Shown: positions 39,679 to 50,606, counted from the first letter of the stretch. The stretch is DNA of 64,000 nt from Enterovibrio sp. JCM 19048 (GCA_001310415.1 BAXE01000003.1:62001-126000); one strand, 5' to 3'. The notes: generated by a model not told the origin, from the letters alone. A program made the numbers and translations.

Positions 39679-40213
39679 ATATTCGTTTCTCATTTGATGG
39701 ATGCCGAACAGCGGCAAAGGGGCGCTATTCTGCGCTTTTCATTTGGGTTGGGCAATGAATATCTGAAACCGCTTGTTTAGCAAGGCAGTTCCCATCGATA
39801 AATTCCCGTATAACCTCCCGCTATGAGCAACAAAGCAACACGCGAAAACCGGGTATTCGTGTCTGGGATTTCAATCAGTCAGCCTTACTATCTATACGCA
39901 TGTTCTCGCTTAAATTATTTTTTCTGAAAATAGAACGCTCGTGCCTAAAAAGGTTTACATTCGCTTTAATGCCTTGAATTCTGGCTTTTATCTCGATGAA
40001 TCTTGTGTATATGCATCCAGTGTAACACCTCGCTTCTCTTATTCTTGGGACACATTTCTGGACAATTCTTAGCCATTCTCCTTGTGTATTGCAGCACCGA
40101 TACTCTGTCTGTTGTAGTAGTAGATAAGTCGTCAAGGGACTCAGCCAGAACAACGTGCCGCTTTCCAACGCCTGTATGAAAGAGCAAATTGTCTTGGTTT
40201 GAGGAGGTTACCC
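39679..40213. other. Intergenic region at the left edge of the eCIS cluster
   Basis: No gene is firmly supported in 535 bases. A 34-codon open frame (39823-39927) begins MSNKATRENRVFVSGISISQ and stops, and might be the decapitated start of a gene lost when the island inserted. It could also be noise. GAGGAGG at 40201-40207 is the ribosome binding site of the sheath gene. I found no convincing promoter, direct repeat or tRNA that would mark an integration site. Confidence 0.4.
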
Positions 40214-42159
40214 ATGCCAGTCGCATTGACTTATCCCGGCGTCTACATTCAGGAGATTCCCAGCGGCGCACGGTCTATCAGTGGTGTCGCCACGTCAATC
40301 GCCGCGTTTGTCGGCAACTTTTCCCGCGGCCCATTAGATACGCCAGTGCGCATGTTCCACGTCGGCGATTTTGAGAAACATATGGGTGGCGTGGAACGCA
40401 ACAGCGAAACCAGCTACGCCGTCTCACAGTTTTATGCCAATGGTGGCGGTGAAGCGATCGCTATCCGTGTCGGAGGTGGTACTACCGGCAGCATGGAAGT
40501 GGAAAGCTGGGACGGTGCAGCCTCGCTGGTATTTGATGCTGGCCGCCAATTCCAGGATCAACAAGTGGATGACCCCGGTAGCTGGAACAACCATATCCGC
40601 GTCGACATTGACTACCTGACCTCTGATCCCGCCAATCTTTTCAATCTTTCCGTCACTGAGATCAATCATGTCGATGGCCTTGAAGTGCCCGTGCGGAGCG
40701 AGGTCTATCGCAATGTTTCTATGGTTGAAACCCATTCGAGATACGTCGTCTCAGTTGTAAACGACGATTCGCAGATGGTTTTTATCAGCAAAGGCACTGT
40801 GGGCAACAGCATGCCCGCCCCAACCGGTTACTACTCAGGCGTGCAAACGATCGCAAACTATGCAGGCATGGCGGACAACAACGCCATGGATATTGATTTG
40901 GGCAACGGCACAACGCTTTCTGTGGCGCTCGACGCAACGACCAAGCCGACGACCATCGCGGAAGCGGCGCTGATGCTGCAAAACGCCATTCGTGATACCC
41001 AACCCGCCGATCCGTTGTGGGCACAGTGCCAGGTGGTCGCCAGAGGCGATCGTATCGCCATCTACACAGGGCGAAACAGTACCGATTACCGTGCTGGGCA
41101 AGTCGTTAGCATTGCTGATACCGCAGGGGATTTTGGTGCGGTTACCGGTCTGGCAGGCAGTGGTGAGGCCAACGTACAACAGTACGCCATGAACACCGCC
41201 GCCCCCGCCGGGTTCCAGAGCGCGGCGACAGCCGGAGCCAATGGCGCCGCGCCAACCGCTGCGCAGCTTCGCGGTAATCGCAACCTGCGCACCGGTATCT
41301 ATGCGCTCGAAGACGTTGATTTGTTCAACTTGCTGGTGATCCCGGAAGCGTCAGGCCTGGGGTCGGTCGCCAATCTTTCCAGCGTAATGAGCCCCGCCAT
41401 TTCCTATTGTGAGGAGCAACGTGCCTTCCTTTTGATTGACCCGCCACCGGATGCCAACAGCACAGAAGAAGCCATTGCCTGGCTGGATGAAGCCGCCGGA
41501 GCAGGGTTGCGCCACCGTAACACGGCAGCGTTTTACCCCAGTGTTCAAATCCCTGATCCGCAAAATGACAACCGCCTGCGCACCATCGCCCCAAGCGGCA
41601 CCATTGCGGGATTAATGGCACGCAAAGACGGTGACGAAGGGGTATGGACTGCCGCAGCGGGCATCACCGCCAGCCTTCGTAATGTCATCAGTTTCAACCA
41701 CACCATGACCAACAATGAGATCGGCCAGCTCAACCCGATTGGCTTAATTGCCTGAGAAACGGCGGCATCAGCGGCAATATTGCCTGGGGTGCCCGAACCC
41801 TTCGGGGGGCAAACGAGTTGGCGTCAGAGTGGGCCTATATTCCGGTTCGCCGCACGGCCTTGTTCATAGAAGAGTCTTTGTTCCGCGGTTTGCAATGGTC
41901 GGTGTTCCGTCCAAATGATGAAGATCTCTGGGCGGAAATTACCTTGGCGGTGACCAACTTTATGCAGAGCCTTTTCCGTCAGGGTGCCTTTCAGGGCAGC
42001 TCTCCCGATCAGGCTTTCAGGGTCAAATGTGACGGCGAAACCACCACCCAAGCAGATATCGATGCCGGTATCGTCAATGTGCAGGTTGGCTTTGCGCCGC
42101 TGAAACCGGCTGAGTTTGTGGTGGTTAGTCTGCAGTTGATGAATAACAGCGGCAGTTAG
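40214..42159 (+). CDS. eCIS contractile sheath protein, frameshifted
   Basis: This is a phage tail sheath-like protein (FI family) of about 648 residues. The start at 40214 has a strong GAGGAGG 7-13 bases before it. The N-terminus VALTYPGVYIQEIPSGARSI is a hallmark of contractile sheaths, followed by GVATSIAAFVGNFSRGPLDT. The C-terminal part (ISFNHTMTNNEIGQLNPIGL then NCLRNGGISGNIAWGARTL and the late AEFVVVSLQL) is in a second frame from about 41745. Only one sheath gene is seen, unlike the multiple sheath genes of Afp and PVC. It leads a co-directional cluster of more than 20 kb. Confidence 0.93.
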
Positions 42160-42220
42160 GTCGCGGTCAGTTTTTTTTGAACTGACATCGCCAATCAATG
42201 AATCACAGTGAGGAAGCACG

Positions 42221-42748
42221 ATGTCTCAGCTAAACGTAAACGGACAGCGGGTTGTGCCTTATCCGGGCTATAAATTCATCGTCAAAGAAGAGGGTGGAGA
42301 CGTCCTCGCCGCCGTGCAGAAAGTCTCTGGCCTTAGTAAATCGGTCGAAGTGAACGAATACCGTTCAGGAGGGGACCCGTCCCATACCCGTAAGTCGCCT
42401 GGTCAGGTGAAATTCGAAGCCATTACGCTGGAACGCGGCGTCACCGAAAACCTGCAATTTGAGCAATGGGCAAACAAAGTGTGGCGGATTGGTACCCAGT
42501 TGGGGGGCGAAGTCTCGCTGGCGGATTTTCGCAAGAACATCATTATCGATGTGCTTAATGAAGCGGGACAGAAGGTACTGAGTTACGCCGTTTACCGTTG
42601 TTGGGTGTCGGAGTACAAGCCCATCCCGGCGCTGGATGCCACCAGTTCGTCTTTCATGATCCAGTCAATCAAGATGGAAAATGAGGGATGGGAGCAACTT
42701 AGCGTATCGCCGCCGAAAGAACCTAGCTTTGTCCATCCTGAGCAGTGA
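42221..42748 (+). CDS. eCIS inner tube protein (gp19-like)
   Basis: This intact 175-residue phage-tail tube/Hcp-like protein carries features of the family: GYKFIVKEEGGDVLAAVQKV, SVEVNEYRSGGDP near residue 46, and the C-terminal half with VWRIGTQLGG and ENEGWEQLS. In contractile particles it stacks into the rigid inner tube under the sheath. It follows the sheath by 61 bases and has its own ribosome binding site (AGTGAGGAAG). Only one copy is seen in the window. Confidence 0.9.
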   Translation: MSQLNVNGQRVVPYPGYKFIVKEEGGDVLAAVQKVSGLSKSVEVNEYRSGGDPSHTRKSPGQVKFEAITLERGVTENLQFEQWANKVWRIGTQLGGEVSLADFRKNIIIDVLNEAGQKVLSYAVYRCWVSEYKPIPALDATSSSFMIQSIKMENEGWEQLSVSPPKEPSFVHPEQ

Positions 42749-42758
42749 GTAAGCTGTC

Positions 42759-43558
42759 ATGCGGGTTTCGTTCGCGCCGTTAAACGACAATCAACGTCTT
42801 GCGCTCTGGGAGGCCGGAGCGGAAGCACCCGCCTATGCGCGATGTGAAGCCATGCTTCTCGCTTACGTCTCCTCGGCAGCAAACAGTGGTGTAGATGTGA
42901 CGGCGTGGACACTCGCAGGGCGCGACCATTTTCTGCTCCATGCGTTTCAGCAACAGTTTGGTGAACAGCTGGATGTGGAAGGGCAATGCGCCGCGTGTGA
43001 CACCAAACAGCAACTGATGTTTTCAGTGTTTGATGTGCTGGCAAGTTGTTCTGAGGCCTTAAGTGCGCGCGGGTTTCATCCACTGAGATTGAAAGCGATG
43101 CCTACAAACCGGGTTATCAGCCGGTGTCCCTAATGAATGTTTCTTGCCAAATGCGGTTGCCGAGCGTCGGTGATTTACGCCTTGTGGCGCAAAGCGGGGA
43201 TCCTTTGGTGACGTTTGCTGAATGCGTGATTGAACCTTCTTCTTATAGTGATGTGGCTGCATCGTTGGAAACGGAAGGGGATTGGCAAGGGCTTTTTGAT
43301 GACATCGAAGCGCAACTTTTGGCGATTGAGCCACTTTCCATCGTGTCCCTCAATGCCCGTTGCCCGGATTGCGGCGCAGAAACGGTGCACCAGTTTGATA
43401 TTGCCAGTCAATATTGGGCAAGGCTGACAGCAGACGTAGAGCAGCAGTTCTGGGATGTGCACATTCTGGCGTCGTCTTACGGTTGGTCGAGCCATGACAT
43501 TCTTGCCATGTCGCCCGCAAGACGCCGTCGTCACGTGGCAATGGTTACAGAAATGTGA
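42759..43558 (+). CDS. T4-type baseplate protein with two Cys-x-x-Cys knuckles, frameshifted
   Basis: This is a protein of about 266 residues in two frames, joining near 43085 (FHPTEIESDAYKPGYQPVSL). Its C-terminal helix SYGWSSHDILAMSPARRRRHV matches the conserved end of the T4 baseplate-protein family found in contractile systems. Two CxxC pairs (CAAC near residue 72 and CPDC near residue 204) may bind a zinc ion. In eCIS operons this gene usually follows the tube gene, as here. Confidence 0.78.
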
Positions 43559-43568
43559 GGGTTGGGGT

Positions 43569-44402
43569 ATGAGTCAGTTGCGGCAATTCCTTCAACGTAA
43601 CCTGCACGGACAACAGACACTCAAGCCTGTGGTGCGCTCGTACTATGCCCACTCACCAACCACGAAACAGGGTGTTCCTTATGTGTCAAGTGACAGTGTC
43701 ACAAATGGGGACATCTCAAATAATATAGGTGGTACTGACGGAGTCCAAGGTGAAATAAGCAGTGACGGCTTTGGTTCACTGACTGACACATCCAACCCAA
43801 GGTCACGGGCTCATAGCCCACACACAGCGAGCCACGCCTCGGGCGATGGAGTGGAGCCTCAAACCCCGAAGACAGCGGACAATTCCCAACGGACTGAGCG
43901 TAGGGGTATAGAGCCTGCCCATATACAACAAGCAGACCAAACGGCTGAACAGAGAACTGAAGCCTCTTTGAATCCGAAAGCATTGCACCTGTCAGCGGGC
44001 GATCATCCAGCAGCAGACCATGGTGGGGAAGTTGCTCCCCGACACGCAGATCACAGAAGGGATTCTGAGACGCTAACTGCGCATTCAAGGTCTAATCCAT
44101 CTGAAGAAATGGTGCCGCCAGTTGTCAGTCCTGCCAAACGCCGTGATTTTACCCGCGAGGTAGCGGCCTCTATTTTCAGCCCACCGCCAGTGTCTGAATT
44201 GCGAAATAACCCAGATTCCGCAGCGCCAAGGACAGAACCGAGGGCAGGCCAGACGCGGCATACGAACCATGACGTCTCCGTTTCTGTCACTATCCGCGAA
44301 GTGAACATCGTGCCGCCCGCAGCGCCGGTGAAAGAAAAACCAAGCTGGCAGCCGCCAAAATCCCTGTCGCAATACCTGAGGGAGCGGGAGGGTAAACGAT
44401 GA
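43569..44402 (+). CDS. Low-complexity eCIS accessory protein with conserved C-terminal tail
   Basis: This 277-residue protein starts at ATG 43569, which is preferred over the earlier frame start that lies inside the baseplate gene. Residues about 35-200 are Ser/Thr/Gln/His-rich, with no aromatic core, and are predicted disordered. The C-terminal 40 residues (VSVTIREVNIVPP ... SLSQYLREREGKR) match a short tail seen in small eCIS/phage proteins next to DUF4255 genes. The stop overlaps the next ATG (ATGA). The extended disordered middle seems unusual. Cargo, adaptor or linker roles are all possible. Confidence 0.6.
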   Translation: MSQLRQFLQRNLHGQQTLKPVVRSYYAHSPTTKQGVPYVSSDSVTNGDISNNIGGTDGVQGEISSDGFGSLTDTSNPRSRAHSPHTASHASGDGVEPQTPKTADNSQRTERRGIEPAHIQQADQTAEQRTEASLNPKALHLSAGDHPAADHGGEVAPRHADHRRDSETLTAHSRSNPSEEMVPPVVSPAKRRDFTREVAASIFSPPPVSELRNNPDSAAPRTEPRAGQTRHTNHDVSVSVTIREVNIVPPAAPVKEKPSWQPPKSLSQYLREREGKR

Positions 44403-45706
44403 GCAGCGCCCTTGCCATTGCCGGTGTCACGCAATTGCTTCGCGATTTACTGAACGATGGATTGGTGGATCATGATGTCGGTGCGCTGGTGAACACCAAT
44501 GTGACTGTGCATGCACTTGCGCCGGATGTGATGCTGGCGCGTGAAGAAGACAGCGGCCCTGCGCTAAACGTATTTCTCTATCACACCGATGTGAATGGCG
44601 CGTGGTCAAACTCCTGCCTGCCAACCCGCGACAGAGAAGGGATGCGGGTCAATAACACCCCGCTACCGCTTGATTTGTATTATCTGGTTTGTGCCTACAG
44701 TACCGCGGATCTGCATAACGACGTACTTTTGGGTTATGCCATGCAGATCCTGCACGAGCATCCGGGTTTTACCCGCGCGGAGATCCAAACTGCATTGAAC
44801 CCATCGCCTGCCATTGCGGCCGGTTTGCCGCCACTGTTGCAAGCGCTGGCAGATACCGGACTGGCGGATCAGGCCGAAGCATTGCGCATCGCACCCCATT
44901 TTATGCCGGTGTCAGAAATGGCGTCGCTCTGGAGTGCGCTGCAAAGCCATTACCGCCCCTGTGCGGCTATCCGTGTCTCGACCGTGTTGATCCAGGCAGA
45001 ACTTGCTACCCGCGAAGCACTGCCGGTACTGACTATCGGCAGTGACAACCGCGGCGCAGATGTCACCCCAAGCCTGATCCCGCCACTGCCAATGCTGCAG
45101 CGCATCATTCCGCCCGCATTGCAATCGAGCGCCCGATTGGGTGATATCTTCGATGTGGAAGGGATGTCGCTGGACGGCACCAATCCGCGCTTTACCTTTG
45201 AGCACGTTGCCTTGCCAATCACCCACACAGTGAATGCAGCTGCTGGCGGCAGCGCGCGGACACAATCGGTGCCAGTACCTAACGCACCGGCAACCTGGGC
45301 ATCCGGCGTCTATTCCATTCACTTTACGGCTGATGACGCAGGGCGGCCACAGGATTCGAATCGCTTATCAGTACAAATCGCCCCCGTGATGACCTTGCCG
45401 CCACAAAGCGTAAACCGCGCAGGTTCCACGGTGACAGTCACCGTCCGTGTCAGCCCACATTGTCACCCCGGCCAGCACGCAAGCCTGTGGCTTGGCAGCG
45501 AAGGCACGCAGGCAGAGACAGTCACTGCAGTGACAGACACCCTGGTGTTTGTATTTGGGCCAATTGCAGCGGGCAACTATCCGGTCAGGCTGCGTGTAGA
45601 CGGTGTCGACAGCTGGTTTATCCTGCGTGACAGGCCACCTATTGCGCCTGATTTCGCACCAAGGCCGCCAGTGTACGATCCAACGCAGGTAGTGGTGGTG
45701 CCATGA
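44399..45706 (+). CDS. eCIS tail-cap protein (DUF4255, Pvc16-like)
   Basis: This intact 435-residue protein's N-terminal domain is DUF4255 (Pvc16 N-terminal). It has ALAIAGVTQLLRDLLNDGL, the LNVFLYHTDVNGAW segment near residue 60, and PLPLDLYYLVCAYS near residue 87. Homologues (Afp16/Pvc16) cap and terminate the tail at the distal end. The C-terminal 200 residues contain Ig-like strands (VTVTVRVSPHCHPGQHASLW). The start overlaps the preceding stop by 4 bases, and its stop overlaps the ATPase start. Confidence 0.88.
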   Translation: MSSALAIAGVTQLLRDLLNDGLVDHDVGALVNTNVTVHALAPDVMLAREEDSGPALNVFLYHTDVNGAWSNSCLPTRDREGMRVNNTPLPLDLYYLVCAYSTADLHNDVLLGYAMQILHEHPGFTRAEIQTALNPSPAIAAGLPPLLQALADTGLADQAEALRIAPHFMPVSEMASLWSALQSHYRPCAAIRVSTVLIQAELATREALPVLTIGSDNRGADVTPSLIPPLPMLQRIIPPALQSSARLGDIFDVEGMSLDGTNPRFTFEHVALPITHTVNAAAGGSARTQSVPVPNAPATWASGVYSIHFTADDAGRPQDSNRLSVQIAPVMTLPPQSVNRAGSTVTVTVRVSPHCHPGQHASLWLGSEGTQAETVTAVTDTLVFVFGPIAAGNYPVRLRVDGVDSWFILRDRPPIAPDFAPRPPVYDPTQVVVVP

Positions 45707-47712
45707 CAGAATCCATCCAACCCTTACATGCAGTGAACGGCCGCAAAGGACAGGCGCAGGGTGATTCCGCTTATGACGCCCAAAGCGCGACTCAAAGCGA
45801 GGCCCAAAATGAGGCAATGGCGCGTTGGCAGACGGAAAACAATGCGCATTTGATGGCGCTTTCGGCCTGGGTGTTGAGCCGGCTGGAAAGTAATGAAACC
45901 CAGCTTCCTATTCCGCAATCACCGGATATTCAACCGGCAACGGCGTTTGCCTTATCTCGCGGCAGTACCGGCTGTCAAAGGGCGATCAGGCGGTGTTAGC
46001 GTTATCGATAGCGACGGCGGTGGATGCCCGTGTGGCGCAAAAATGTGGGGAGCTGGTGGGCATTGCCCATGGCGAAACGCCGACCATGTCTCTGGCATTG
46101 GCCTGTTTTCCTGAGGTGGATTGGAGCGTTTTTTCTCCCCATGCGCCGCTTCGATACTGGTTGCTGGTGGAGTGGCAGCCAGCGGGGAATGGTGATGCCC
46201 GTCTGGTTATCGACGAGCGGGTGCTGAATTACGTCCGTGGACTGAACTATATCGACGAGCGGCTAAGTGTTCTATTGGAGCCGCCTAAAGCGGATTTCTC
46301 ATCTTCCCTGATGCCTTCGCAACAAAAACAGCTGCAAACCGCCATCAACTACCTGAACCAGACCCATGGCAGCGCGGTATCGATTGAGCTGTATGGAGAC
46401 GATACCGAAGCGAAAACCTTGATGGCAACCGCTATCTCCCAGCGTTTGAACCTTGATTTACAGCGAATAAACTTGGCATCCATCCCCAGCCATGCAGCGG
46501 ATCTGGATGCACTCGCAAGGCTCTGGCTGCGCGAATCCAGCCTGACGCCCTTGTTGCTGTTGATTGATGCCAGCAACGACGGCACAAGATCGCCTGCCCT
46601 CAAACAGTTTGTTTCCCGCATTGGCGGATTAACGCTGGTGGATGCAGGGCATGCGCCTATCGGTGTCAGTGCAGACAGCCTGCCGCTGCTGGTTTCCCGT
46701 CCGACGGTGGATGAGCAGCGGTCGCTTTGGCAAACGCACTTATCTTCAGACTCCCTTTTGTCGTCTCGCCTTGCCGAGCAATTTGCCCTCAGCGAGCAGG
46801 AAATCAGCCAGTTCACCCGCATTGCGCTGTCAGAAAGTAGCGCTAATGAGACTGATTTTTCAAAGGCAATCTGGCGTATTTGTCAGCGCCGTGCCTCGGC
46901 CGAGCTTTCAAAACTGGCGAGCAGAATCGAATGCAAAGCAACTGGGATACCCTGGTGTTACCTGAAGCCCAGACCAAGCTTCTCAAGCAACTTACCGCTC
47001 AGGTCGAGCTTCGTAACCGGGTGTACCAGCAGTGGGGATTTCGCGAGCGCATGAGCCGTGGGCTGGGAATAAGTGCCATGTTCGCTGGAGAAAGCGGTAC
47101 GGGGAAAACCATGGCGGCAGAAGTGATTGCCAATGCATTAAACCTCGACTTGTACCGCATTGACCTCGCCAGTGTGATCAGCAAATACATCGGCGAAACG
47201 GAAAAACGGCTGAGGGAGTTATTTCAAGCGGCAGAGCGCTGCGGGGCCATGCTGTTTTTCGATGAAGCTGATGCCCTGTTCGGTAAGCGGGGCGAAGTGC
47301 GCAACAGCAACGACAGATTTGCCAACATTGGTATTGATGATCTGCTTCAGCGTATTGAAATGTACAACGGCGTGGCGATTCTGGCGACCAACTTGAAATC
47401 GGCGGTCGACAAAGCCTTTCTGCGCCGCCTGCGTTTTGTGATTGATTTCCCTTTCCCGGGGCCTGCCGAGCGCGAGCGCATCTGGCGCACGGTTTTCCCT
47501 GAACAAACCCCGCTGGCGGAAGACATGAATCCTGCACGTCTCGCCAAACTGAACCTGACTGGCGGCAGTATTCACAACGTGGCGCTGAATGCGGCATTTT
47601 ATCTGCGCAACAAGGGGAGTCTGTCTCCATGCGAGCTGTGATGGAAGCGGCCGCGGTGGAAATGCAGAAACTGGATCGTCCTATCAAATCGGGGGATCTG
47701 GATTATGTCTGA
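45703..47712 (+). CDS. eCIS AAA+ ATPase (Afp15/Pvc15-like), frameshifted
   Basis: This AAA+ protein of about 669 residues carries Walker A GESGTGKT at 47087-47110, Walker B AMLFFDEADALFGKR near 47247, and sensor/Arg-finger segments (NDRFANIGIDDLLQRIE). A second, degenerate AAA-like fold lies in its N-terminal half (SIELYGDDTEAKT where a Walker A would be). Frames break near 45990, 46925 and 47625. The last join gives VMEAAAVEMQKLDRPIKSGD, a common C-terminal lid region, and a stop at 47710-47712. The ATPase is found in nearly all eCIS and is thought to assist assembly or cargo loading. Confidence 0.87.
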
Positions 47713-49360
47713 ATGCGTGATGGCGCCTGTTTCCAAAAAACGACTGTTAAGAAAGAATCAGCACCCGGTGCGGAAAAGTCCCAGGGTGTCATTCAACGCA
47801 AATGCGCTTGTGATCATTCACCTGCAACCAGTGCGCCTTGCCCCGCGTGTGCCGCCAAAGCGGCACTGGCAGCCCCAAGCCCAATTTTGACCAAACCTTC
47901 ATCGTCAGGCAGCGCCATTGCGCCGGACGGTGACATGCCGGAATCTCTTCGTCAGCGCGCAAGGGAAACGTTCGGTAAGGCTTTGCCGGATGTGCAGTTT
48001 TACACCGGCGGCAGGGCGCAGCACTACACACGATTGCTTCAGGCCAAAGCGTTTACGGCGGGTAGAGATGTCTATTTCGGTGCCGGATTTTACCGCCCGG
48101 ATACGCCGGAAGGCTGCGCCTGATAGGCCATGAACTCACCCACGTTGTGCAACAACGTCGCGGGCTGGCGTTTTCAAAGCTTCACGGCGAAGGCGACACC
48201 TATGAGCAGGAAGCAGATCGCGGTGGCGATGCGTTTGCCGCCGGTGAACGCTTCGAAGTGTCGTCGCCACAAGGTGCCATTGGACGGTTTCCACAACGGA
48301 TGGGGGCGGAGGAATCCGCCGAAGCTGTGGGTCTGGATGAACCCACACACGATCTTGATTTTCTTGGCGAAATGATGGAAGAAAGTGAGGTCGAAGATCT
48401 CTTTACCGATATGCAGTCACTGGAAACCGCCGATCAGAAGCTGTATCTCATCCCGGAATCGGCGGTGGAATCGTTTGGCGACAACAGTGGGCAACCTGCC
48501 GCTCCTGCCCCATTTCCACAAGCCAAATTGCTCGATGGGGCTTCCCGTCGTGGGCGCCTGCCTGTCATACAACGCGCCGTTGTCGCAGGGTGTCGCGTGC
48601 CAACCATGACGATGGGACAAATCGGGGTCGTTGCACACCGTCAAATCGGTGGGTTCTGTGGCCTGTTGCATCAGGCAATTTCGCCGTCTACGCCTTGTCT
48701 CGGTGGCGGCCATCCGGGTTTCCAAATCCCGGGTTCGACCCGCCCGGACATGGTGAAGCAATATACAGCAGGGCCATTTATTGATGAGGTCGGAGAGATC
48801 AAACCGGCGTCCTGGCTTAATGGCCGACAAGCGGATGCCGAGGCGCAGTTAAACCGCGATATCGCCAATTACCAGGCCATCATCGGACCGGCAACCACCA
48901 TGTGGTCGTATGCATTCCCAACCATGCCTTTTGTTGCCAACCCGTTGCAGAACATTGATGTATGGCCTGCTTTGGGCGGCGCGGCGTCCAATGGTGTCTA
49001 TTACTACCGTTGTCGCAACACGCGGAGAAGACGGGTACCGCGCAGGGTCAGGATCCGGGTGCGTTTGCCTGTGCCTGTTTTATTGCCGCGCACCGTGCCA
49101 GAGTGGTGCCAACGCCGACCCCTGTCCCGGTGCCAAGGCCTGCTCCCCGTCCTGCGCCAAGACCGGTCGAGCCGCAGTCTGAGCCTTGGGAAATGCCGGA
49201 ATTGCCAGAGATGCCTGATTTGCGTCCGGCGGTCAAACCGGTCGTGGCAGGGGCTGCTGCCGTCGGGCTTGGCTATCTCATCTACCGCGGCGTAAGGATG
49301 CTTCCGTCACTGGCACCACCGTTATGGTGGACAATTCCCGGCAATCTGGCGGTGCCTTAG
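47713..49360 (+). CDS. DUF4157 eCIS-associated protein, putative cargo/effector, frameshifted
   Basis: This protein of about 549 residues starts with a Cys-rich segment (VIQRKCACDH and CPAC), followed by the DUF4157 fold: AGRDVYFGAGFYRPDTPEG, then in another frame RLIGHELTHVVQQ with HExxH at 48129-48143. DUF4157 is a domain strongly associated with eCIS cargo proteins and has a metalloprotease-like motif. The following 250 residues (GGFCGLLHQAISP ... WSYAFPTMPFV) match nothing I recognise. A Pro/Arg linker and a hydrophobic C-terminal helix (VVAGAAAVGLGYLIYRGV) end the protein. Frames break near 48117 and 49015. The exact start (47705 or 47713) is uncertain. Possible toxic activity is inference. 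Confidence 0.75.
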
Positions 49361-49369
49361 GAGGTGGCT

Positions 49370-49608
49370 ATGGAGAAGGGTTCGAGTATGAACGTGGCCT
49401 TGAACATTGAGAAGGTCAGCATTGCGGCAGATGCCAGTTACCAGCAGGTCTATCGGGCGGTAGAACAAGCGGTGCAGGCGAACTGGCCGCATCAGGACGG
49501 TGTGTCGCCGCAGGTGCAGCGACAGGCCGTTGATCGGGCAATTCATGCATCGACAGCGCAGTTGATGACAACGCTGAGAACCGCCAGCCGGGCAGGAGGG
49601 AGGGCTAA
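49370..49608 (+). CDS. Small helical eCIS protein
   Basis: This protein of about 79 residues starts at ATG 49370, preceded by GGAGG that overlaps the DUF4157 stop. It begins with polar residues, then the amphipathic stretches SYQQVYRAVEQAVQAN and QVQRQAVDRAIHASTAQLMT. The raw frame continues past 49608 into the next gene, but one lost base near 49595 would end it with a TAA directly before that gene's ATG, which is more plausible. Its family is not recognised. In similar clusters a small helical protein sits here, of unknown job. Confidence 0.55.
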
Positions 49609-50231
49609 ATGTTATCCAGCCAACCCAACTATTTGCGTGCAGGCATTGTGCTGTTGGATCCGCAGAGCGGTGAGCCACGGGATGCGATCCCGCTGATGAT
49701 CAATCCGCAAACCTTGAGTACCCAGTTTGAGATCAAAGCGCCAGGCTCATCGGATACCCGGAATGAACAAATGCGCCTGAATGGCCCACCCAAAGAGACC
49801 ATCAGCTTTGAAGCGATCCTCGATGCCACGGATGCGTTGGAGCGGGGCGATCAGGATGCGCTGGATTTTGGTATCGGCCATTACATTGCCGCGCTTCGCA
49901 GTCTTATCACGCCGAGTAAGAAGCAGCTTCTGGACAACGATGCTCTGGCAAAAGAGGGCAAGCTCACCATCATGCCAATGATCCAGCCATTGCCGGTTTT
50001 CAGTTGGGGTTTACGCCGCCGGGTGCCGGTGAAAGTCAGCAGTATGTCGCTGACGGAAGATTTTTCAGCGCTCAGCTCAATCCGCTCAGTGCCAAGGTGA
50101 GTATGACGCTGCAAGTGTTGTCGGTAGACGATCTTGGCTTTGATCATCCTGCTTCATCCCTGTTCCTGCACTACCTCGGCGAGCTTGAAAAACAGGCGGC
50201 CAAAGTGATCAAACCGGTACCGGACGCTTAA
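49609..50231 (+). CDS. CIS tube/LysM-type baseplate protein (Afp7-like), frameshifted
   Basis: This protein of about 207 residues is of the contractile-injection-system tube family. Features are LMINPQTLSTQFEIKAPG at about residue 29, FEAILDATDALERGD near residue 66, and PLPVFSWG with the following VPVKVSSMSLTE near residue 130. The frame breaks near 50062. The other frame reads SAQLNPLSAKVSMTLQVL, the family end. In Afp/PVC this domain is fused to LysM and adapts the tube to the spike. Here the LysM-like part is a separate gene immediately downstream. Confidence 0.82.
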
Positions 50232-50261
50232 CCCACATAAAGGCTTAAAAAGGCGGAGACG

Positions 50262-50606
50262 ATGACGGATTTAACCCAATTTCTTCTCAGTAACACCGAC
50301 GAAACGGCGGATTTCACGCCGAACAGTCGTTATGCGGGTGCGCCGTTAAAAGTGATGACCGATGCCACCGGACGCGAGCGGGTTTTCGTCAGCCGCCGTT
50401 TTGTGCCGCAACCGGCTGTGTCAGGAACGGCACCATCGGTGATGATTCGTGAAGGGGACAGGCTAGATTTACTGGGCGCGGCCTATTATGCCGACCCAAG
50501 CCTGTGGTGGAGGATAGCCGATGCCAATCTGGTGTTTACGCCAGCTGAATTGGTCGCCACGCCCGGTCAGCGCATTTTTATCCGCAGTGACGGTGAGGAG
50601 GGTTGA
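50262..50606 (+). CDS. LysM/gp53-like baseplate protein
   Basis: This intact 114-residue small protein ends with a LysM-like or gp53-like fold: REGDRLDLLGAAYYADPSLW, WRIADANLVFTPAEL and the closing PGQRIFIR. The first half has FVSRRFVPQPAVSG. In contractile phages and eCIS such proteins hold the baseplate wedge or hub. Its stop overlaps the following start by one base (TGATG). The start at 50262 is preceded by GGCGGAGA. Confidence 0.75.
   Translation: MTDLTQFLLSNTDETADFTPNSRYAGAPLKVMTDATGRERVFVSRRFVPQPAVSGTAPSVMIREGDRLDLLGAAYYADPSLWWRIADANLVFTPAELVATPGQRIFIRSDGEEG

Noticed and set aside
40058-40074. Sigma-54-like site CTGGACAATTCTTAGCC before the eCIS sheath gene
   Set aside because: GG and GC spacing is right, but the rest of both boxes deviates from consensus, and no link of eCIS to RpoN is otherwise visible.
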